From Pseudalkalibacillus berkeleyi (GTDB lineage: Bacteria > Bacillota > Bacilli > Bacillales > Fictibacillaceae), in assembly GCF_021608225.1 (NCBI RefSeq), contig NZ_JAKIJS010000003.1:24724-88723 (forward strand): a DNA stretch of 64,000 bases, in the 5' to 3' direction. The first letter of the stretch is position 1. Each line of letters begins with the position of its first letter. The notes beneath the pieces are model-generated. The model was not told the origin of the DNA. It was given only the letters and a program-made list of their open reading frames with translations, and did no database searches. A program made the translations under genes and the position numbers. Positions 60,162-64,000 of the stretch are shown piece by piece.

Positions 60162-60731
60162 CTATCCATCTAGATCTTTCAACCTTTTTCTCAGTGCTTC
60201 TCGTCCTCGGTGTATCCTTGTTTTGACTGTGGAAACCGGTATTTGCAAAATCTCGCTTATTTCCTTAAGTGATAGTTCCTCCAAATATTTTAATGTAATT
60301 GCAGAACGATATTTGGGAGGTAAATGTAGAACTTCTCTTTGTATACGTTCTTGAAGCTCAAAGGTTTCAACTTTTTCTTCAGGTAATTGTTCCGCTACAG
60401 CAACCTGCGAATAAAGCGTTAACCCTTCACCACCTGGAACCTCTGCATCTAAGTAGTAATCTGGCTTCTTCTTTCTAATACGATCAATTGTTAAATTGGT
60501 TGCAATACGATACAACCAAGTAGAAAATTTATGTGCATCATTATATTTCTCGATATGTATATATGCGCGTACAAATGCTTCCTGAGCGATGTCTTCCGAT
60601 TCATGTACATTACCAAGCATTCGATATACGATGTGATACACCTTATCTTTGTAAATTTCAACGATTTCTTCGAACGCTTTTTGATCCCCTTTCTTCACTA
60701 AGCGGACCAACCGTTTCACCGTCATATCCAT
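60162..60731 (-). CDS. sigW: RNA polymerase ECF sigma factor SigW
   Basis: A 189-aa ECF factor. Region 2 holds YRMLGNVHESEDIAQEAFVRAY and FSTWLYRIATNLTIDRIRKKK, while region 4 has LKYLEELSLKEISEILQIPV and KTRIHRGREALRKRLKDL. These match B. subtilis SigW nearly residue by residue. It drives the envelope antibiosis regulon. The promoter may be ECF-type: GAAAC at 60784-60788 on the minus strand, with a -10 TGTA instead of CGTA, so the evidence for autoregulation is weak. Confidence 0.95.
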   Translation of the reverse strand: MDMTVKRLVRLVKKGDQKAFEEIVEIYKDKVYHIVYRMLGNVHESEDIAQEAFVRAYIHIEKYNDAHKFSTWLYRIATNLTIDRIRKKKPDYYLDAEVPGGEGLTLYSQVAVAEQLPEEKVETFELQERIQREVLHLPPKYRSAITLKYLEELSLKEISEILQIPVSTVKTRIHRGREALRKRLKDLDG

Positions 60732-60872
60732 ATAGGAAACCCCCGATTTTGCGATAATAAAAAATACATCATTCCGTATCCATATGTTTCTTGTAATATT
60801 TTAACACGGGAAAACTTCCAGGTGAGGAACATTTTTGTAAAAATAGGTTTATCTTCTCAAATAAAGGGTATT

Positions 60873-61088
60873 ATGATTAACAACCATTATGAGCGAAAGT
60901 GGGTGGGCGGATTGTCAGCTGAAGAACGTTATCTGTTGAAGGAAATTGAGACCTCCAGAAAGAGAATGTTGTCCTTGGCGAAAGAAAAACCGTTGTTTTC
61001 CACCGAGGTAGTTGAAATCAGTCAGTACCTAGATGATCTCCTTAATCGATACGATGTAATCAAGAGTGAAATCATACAAGTGTCTTAG
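60873..61088 (+). CDS. Spo0E-like aspartyl-phosphate phosphatase
   Basis: A 71-aa helical protein (from ATG 60873) with the Spo0E-family signature SQYLDDLLNRYD near its C-terminus and a first helix EERYLLKEIETSRKRML. Such proteins dephosphorylate Spo0A~P or related regulators and delay sporulation. The frame is open further upstream, but the region before 60873 lacks a ribosome binding site and overlaps the divergent sigW promoter region. It is monocistronic with a strong terminator. Confidence 0.78.
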   Translation: MINNHYERKWVGGLSAEERYLLKEIETSRKRMLSLAKEKPLFSTEVVEISQYLDDLLNRYDVIKSEIIQVS

Positions 61089-61099
61089 TCATTAATTAA

Positions 61100-61129
61100 G
61101 CAACTCTATTGTTAGAGTTGCTTTTTTTT
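61100..61129 (+). terminator. Terminator of the Spo0E-like gene
   Basis: GCAACTCTA and TAGAGTTGC form a 9-bp stem with a tight loop, then eight T. Confidence 0.9.
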
Positions 61130-61151
61130 CGTTTTAAATGATTGCAATGAA

Positions 61152-61529
61152 TCAACTAATCACATGTACTTGCCAACAGTCATCAACCCAAAGTCCAACT
61201 ACACGAACCGGAAGTCCCCTCGATTGAACCACATTAATTCCCTGCTTAATGTCATGTATGTGTTTAAACTTACTGACAGGGTTTGCAGCACAATCATAGT
61301 GTCCTACAACTGCAACTAATTGTGAATCATGAGCGTCTATTGAAATGTTCACTTTCCCTTTTAATCGCTTTAACTCACTCTTTTTACCTTGAGACAATAC
61401 CCGGTCCATTCCAGGCTCAGTGATTAAATCTACATAATCAAGCCCATAATGTTTTCTTAGCCACATTATTATAGGAATTTGAGTCCTACCATCAATACAG
61501 TTGAGTGCCGTACCATATTTCTTTATCAT
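61152..61529 (-). CDS. Small beta-carbonic-anhydrase-like protein
   Basis: A 125-aa protein with the two parts of the beta-CA zinc site: Cys11-x-Asp13-x-Arg15 in LNCIDGRTQ and His77-x2-Cys80 in GHYDC. It is much shorter than ordinary beta-CA (180-220 aa) and lacks the N-terminal helices and the oligomerisation tail. Carbonate dehydratase activity is possible, but many short relatives are uncharacterised. The next gene downstream in the same direction is not adjacent, so it is a single unit. AGGGTG precedes its ATG. Confidence 0.72.
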   Translation of the reverse strand: MIKKYGTALNCIDGRTQIPIIMWLRKHYGLDYVDLITEPGMDRVLSQGKKSELKRLKGKVNISIDAHDSQLVAVVGHYDCAANPVSKFKHIHDIKQGINVVQSRGLPVRVVGLWVDDCWQVHVIS

Positions 61530-61636
61530 TACACACCCTCGATCAACTATTTTTTATAAAATATGATTGATAGTAGTAGATGTGCTATGAAGAAACATTG
61601 AAGTCCAAGATTGCTTGATCTAGATAACCTCATTAA

Positions 61637-61685
61637 TAAAAGCTAACCCTATAATAAAGACATCAAGACGTCTTCAGGGTCAGCT
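61637..61685 (-). terminator. Terminator of the arginase gene
   Basis: AGCTGACCCT and AGGGTTAGCT (one mismatch) form a stem around about 25 nt, then TTTTATT on the minus strand. Confidence 0.72.
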
Positions 61686-61698
61686 CATTTACAATTCA

Positions 61699-62598
61699 TT
61701 AGATTAATTTTTCACCGAATAAAGATCCGACTAAGCCTACTGCACATGTAGCCGTTTTATTCTTGTCATCCAAAATCGGATTGACTTCAACAAATTCAGC
61801 TGAAGTAATAATTTTCGCCTCTTCTAGCATTTCCATAGCTAGATGACTCTCTCTGTAGCTAATACCTCCAAGTACAGGTGTACCAACTCCAGGAGCCTCT
61901 GCAGGATCTAATCCATCTAAGTCTAAGCTCAAATGTACGCCATCGGTATCTTTTGAAACATATTCAATTGCTTCTTCCATCACCTTAGACATACCCATAC
62001 GATCGATTTCGTGCATCGTGTATACTTTAATTCCTTTTTCACGTATCAATTCACGTTCACCTTCATCTAATGAACGGGCTCCTATTATGACAATGTTTTC
62101 TGGCTTCACTTTAGGTCCGTATCCGCCAATGTCTTTCAGCTTCTCATGACCAATTCCCAAGCTGACCGCAAGTGGCATACCGTGAATGTTTCCGCTTGGT
62201 GAAGTATCACTTGTGTTTAAATCACCATGTGCATCATACCAAATAACACCTAAATTCTTATAATGCTTTGAAACGCCAGCTAGTGTTCCAATCGCGATAC
62301 TGTGGTCTCCACCTAAAACAAGTGGGAAGTGTCCATCTTCAATAATCTTGTCCACGCCATTCGCCAATAAAGTACTCGCTTCAATTACACCTTGTAAATT
62401 CTTTAAATTCGTTTCTGTGCTAGCTACTTTTTCTCTTTGAGGGATTTCAACATCACCATGATCTTCAACATCATATCCGATGTTTTCTAAACGTTCAATT
62501 AAACCAGCATATCTCATAGCACTTGGCCCCATATCTACGCCTCGGCGCATCTGTCCAAGGTCCATAGGGACGCCTAAAATTCCGATATTCTTGTTCAT
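61699..62598 (-). CDS. rocF: Arginase
   Basis: A 299-aa manganese arginase that splits arginine to ornithine and urea. Metal-ligand blocks are [19 protein letters not shown] and [10 protein letters not shown], with the substrate loop [12 protein letters not shown] 62598 with AGGAGG is chosen; an open frame of five codons precedes it. It lies just beside the tRNA operon, as in other Bacillus. A candidate sigma-A promoter TTGAAC-N18-TACAAT lies at 62632-62661. It can feed on arginine, including that released from cyanophycin. Confidence 0.96.
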   Translation of the reverse strand: MNKNIGILGVPMDLGQMRRGVDMGPSAMRYAGLIERLENIGYDVEDHGDVEIPQREKVASTETNLKNLQGVIEASTLLANGVDKIIEDGHFPLVLGGDHSIAIGTLAGVSKHYKNLGVIWYDAHGDLNTSDTSPSGNIHGMPLAVSLGIGHEKLKDIGGYGPKVKPENIVIIGARSLDEGERELIREKGIKVYTMHEIDRMGMSKVMEEAIEYVSKDTDGVHLSLDLDGLDPAEAPGVGTPVLGGISYRESHLAMEMLEEAKIITSAEFVEVNPILDDKNKTATCAVGLVGSLFGEKLI

Positions 62599-62631
62599 AC
62601 TTTTCCTCCTCATGATTTCACTCTACCTTCT

Positions 62632-62661
62632 ATTGTAGAGGTTCTTCACCCCTTGGTTCAA
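62632..62661 (-). promoter_or_regulatory. Candidate promoter of the arginase gene
   Basis: TTGAAC (62661-62656) and TACAAT (62637-62632) on the minus strand have 18-bp spacing and lie about 35 bp before the ATG. Confidence 0.55.
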
Positions 62662-62747
62662 CTAGACACAAACTTGTATACTTATACGGTATATCAACCT
62701 ATTCTTCCTTAGTTTTGGATAATTATAAAGCGTTTACATTTAAATGC

Positions 62748-62781
62748 AAAAAAATCTCTGAACAATGTGTTCAGAGATTTT
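62748..62781 (-). terminator. Terminator of the rRNA/tRNA operon
   Basis: AAAATCTCTGAACA pairs perfectly with TGTTCAGAGATTTT around a 3-nt loop; further T follow on the minus strand. Confidence 0.9.
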
Positions 62782-62795
62782 AATAAGTTATGTAT

Positions 62796-62871
62796 TGGTG
62801 GAGCCTAGCGGGATCGAACCGCTGACCTCCTGCGTGCAAGGCAGGCGCTCTCCCAGCTGAGCTAAGGCCCC
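62796..62871 (-). tRNA. tRNA-Ala (anticodon TGC)
   Basis: A 76-nt cloverleaf including an encoded CCA. The anticodon arm reads CTGCC-TTGCACG-CAGG with anticodon TGC. It is the last tRNA before the operon terminator. Confidence 0.95.
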
Positions 62872-62873
62872 AA

Positions 62874-62947
62874 TGGAGCGGGTGATGAGAATCGAACTCA
62901 CGACCAGAGCTTGGAAGGCTCTTGTTTTACCACTAAACTACACCCGC
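62874..62947 (-). tRNA. tRNA-Gly (anticodon TCC)
   Basis: A 74-nt cloverleaf with CCA; the anticodon loop CTTCCAA gives TCC. Confidence 0.95.
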
Positions 62948-63095
62948 ATATTTATATTCTATCATATCCAACCAGAGTGAATCTACACTCGTGAGACGTT
63001 AAGGGCTCCGACGCGTTAGCTAGTCTTGCTGATTTCACCTGATCCACTACGCTTCTGCAGGAGAACCGTAGGTGAGAGTCTCATCGAAGGATAAA
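62948..63095. other. 148-bp tRNA spacer without a recognised gene
   Basis: Between tRNA-Lys and tRNA-Gly is a GC-richer spacer with a possible GAGTG/CACTC hairpin and the matched pair TGAGAC/GTCTCA near its ends. I see no tRNA or open frame of note in it. Confidence 0.5.
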
Positions 63096-63171
63096 TGGTG
63101 AGCCATGAAGGACTCGAACCTTCGACCCTCTGATTAAAAGTCAGATGCTCTACCGACTGAGCTAATGGCTC
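63096..63171 (-). tRNA. tRNA-Lys (anticodon TTT)
   Basis: A 76-nt cloverleaf with CCA; the anticodon loop CTTTTAA gives TTT. A copy of its 5' half lies 138 bp upstream. Confidence 0.95.
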
Positions 63172-63283
63172 ATGCTAAAAAATGAAGCCTAATCACCTTT
63201 ATGTCCCTTCCTCTACAAGTAATCCTACCGTAGATGGCTGTGTCGGGACAACTCATAGCAAAGTCATATGTAGTAACGTTCGT

Positions 63284-63329
63284 TGCTCTACCGACTGAGC
63301 TAATGGCTCATGCTAAAAAATGAAGCCTA
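63284..63329 (-). repeat. Truncated tRNA-Lys copy (46-bp direct repeat)
   Basis: The sequence is identical to 63146-63191. It contains the tRNA-Lys leader (TAGGCTTCATTTTTTAGCAT) and the acceptor 5' strand and D-arm up to GGTAGAGCA, then stops. The remaining tRNA is absent. A 92-bp unrelated segment separates the two copies. Confidence 0.9.
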
Positions 63330-63343
63330 CACTAAAATAAAAA

Positions 63344-63428
63344 TGGTGGAGGGGGACGGATTCGAACCGCCGAACCCGGAGGGAGCGGATTTACAGTCCG
63401 CCGCGTTTAGCCACTTCGCTACCCCTCC
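63344..63428 (-). tRNA. tRNA-Tyr (anticodon GTA)
   Basis: An 85-nt class II cloverleaf with a long variable arm and CCA; the anticodon loop CTGTAAA gives GTA. Confidence 0.95.
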
Positions 63429-63470
63429 AACATAAAAAAGACTATCAAGTCTTATAAGAAACAATAAAAA

Positions 63471-63546
<76 letters not shown>

Positions 63547-63549
63547 AAA

Positions 63550-63625
63550 TGGTGGAGGATGACGGGATCGAACCGCCGACCCCCTGCTTGTAAGGCAGGT
63601 GCTCTCCCAGCTGAGCTAATCCTCC
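63550..63625 (-). tRNA. tRNA-Val (anticodon TAC)
   Basis: A 76-nt cloverleaf with CCA; the anticodon loop CTTACAA gives TAC. Confidence 0.95.
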
Positions 63626-63631
63626 AATGAA

Positions 63632-63706
63632 TGGTGACCCCTACGGGATTCGAACCCGTGTTACCGCCGTGAAAGGGCGGTGTCTTAACCACTTGACCAA
63701 GGGGCC
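63632..63706 (-). tRNA. tRNA-Glu (anticodon TTC)
   Basis: A 75-nt cloverleaf with CCA; the anticodon loop CTTTCAC gives TTC. Confidence 0.95.
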
Positions 63707-63721
63707 ATTATTTACTTTGTG

Positions 63722-63797
63722 TGGAGCTTCCAAGCGGGTTCGAACCGCTGACCTCTTCCTTACCATGGAAGTGCTCTACCTGCTGAGCTATGGAAGC
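63722..63797 (-). tRNA. tRNA-Thr (anticodon GGT)
   Basis: A 76-nt cloverleaf with encoded CCA. The anticodon arm CTTCC-ATGGTAA-GGAAG gives GGT, so two Thr isoacceptors are encoded in this operon. Confidence 0.93.
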
Positions 63798-63800
63798 AAA

Positions 63801-63875
63801 TGGCTCCACAGGCAGGACTCGAACCTGCGACCGATCGGTTAACAGCCGATAGCTCTACCACTGAGCTACTGTGGA
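63801..63875 (-). tRNA. tRNA-Asn (anticodon GTT)
   Basis: A 75-nt cloverleaf with CCA; the anticodon loop CTGTTAA gives GTT. It is first after the 5S gene. Confidence 0.95.
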
Positions 63876-63900
63876 ATAATCATTGAAACTAAAAATGGTT

Positions 63901-64000
<100 letters not shown>

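Noticed and set aside
60784..60810. Strong SigW autoregulatory promoter
   Set aside because: GAAAC is present but the -10 reads TGTA and the spacing is 17; too weak to list as a feature.
63627..63842. 71-aa plus-strand frame
   Set aside because: It is antisense to the tRNA-Glu, tRNA-Thr and tRNA-Asn genes.

Overview
The window is chromosomal DNA of an endospore-forming, motile Bacillaceae bacterium of the Bacillota. It is AT-rich and has Bacillus-type GGAGG ribosome binding sites. It carries a GerA-type germinant receptor operon, an LTA synthase-family enzyme, sigX/rsiX and sigW/rsiW, and the cdaA-cdaR-glmM-glmS block next to an rRNA/tRNA operon. The genus cannot be fixed from the sequence alone.

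Layout. 0-1.2 kb: the end of an ECF sigma gene and its membrane anti-sigma partner. 1.3-3.7 kb: argS behind a T-box whose specifier codon reads CGC (Arg), then a VOC protein. 3.9-9.2 kb: an LtaS-family enzyme, glutamate dehydrogenase, and motAB behind a sigma-D-like promoter. 9.2-11 kb: sigX-rsiX with an autoregulatory-looking ECF promoter. 11.1-15.2 kb: germinant receptor A-B-C genes and a small DUF3905-like gene. 15.4-20.5 kb: an SDR, the cyanophycin pair cphB-cphA, and a possible di-heme membrane protein. 20.7-25.4 kb: nadE, a type I toxin-antitoxin locus, a DUF302 protein, a TlpA-like thioredoxin, a methyltransferase and a TauE exporter. 25.4-29.2 kb: a CstR-controlled persulfide/sulfurtransfer operon like B. 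subtilis yrkDEFHIJ. 29.3-31.9 kb: cadC-cadA, where cadA has an in-frame TGA at the first Cys of its metal-binding motif. 32-38 kb: a peptidase E-like protein, an unrecognised 518-aa membrane protein, and argG-argH under ARG boxes. 38-44 kb: an HD-GYP protein, a lipoprotein, and Fur-regulated siderophore uptake. 44-53 kb: a YtrA-type regulator with its ABC transporter, a sodium:solute symporter with a 46-aa partner, an ornithine cyclodeaminase-family enzyme, an MFS/XRE-cupin pair, and several small orphans. 53.4-62.6 kb: glmS with its ribozyme, glmM, cdaR, cdaA, rsiW, sigW, a carbonic anhydrase-like protein and arginase. 62.8-64 kb: nine tRNA genes and the 3' part of a 5S rRNA gene.

How the genes connect. 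Nitrogen and arginine metabolism recur: argS (T-box), argGH (ARG boxes), cyanophycin synthesis and breakdown, arginase and glutamate dehydrogenase. Three ECF sigma/anti-sigma systems, CdaA-CdaR, LtaS and GlmMS form an envelope-stress and cell-wall theme. CstR, CadC, Fur and the GntR regulator each have recognisable operator palindromes beside their genes.

The most unusual observations are these. (1) A UGA replaces a CxxC cysteine codon of the CadA HMA domain. (2) A complete type I toxin/antisense-RNA locus encodes a 27-aa peptide. (3) Three arrays of 20- or 21-bp GATAA-core repeats, and one of 52-bp repeats, all lie between convergent genes. (4) A 46-bp duplicated half of tRNA-Lys sits in the tRNA operon. 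(5) Several small genes of 27-58 codons have clear ribosome binding sites.
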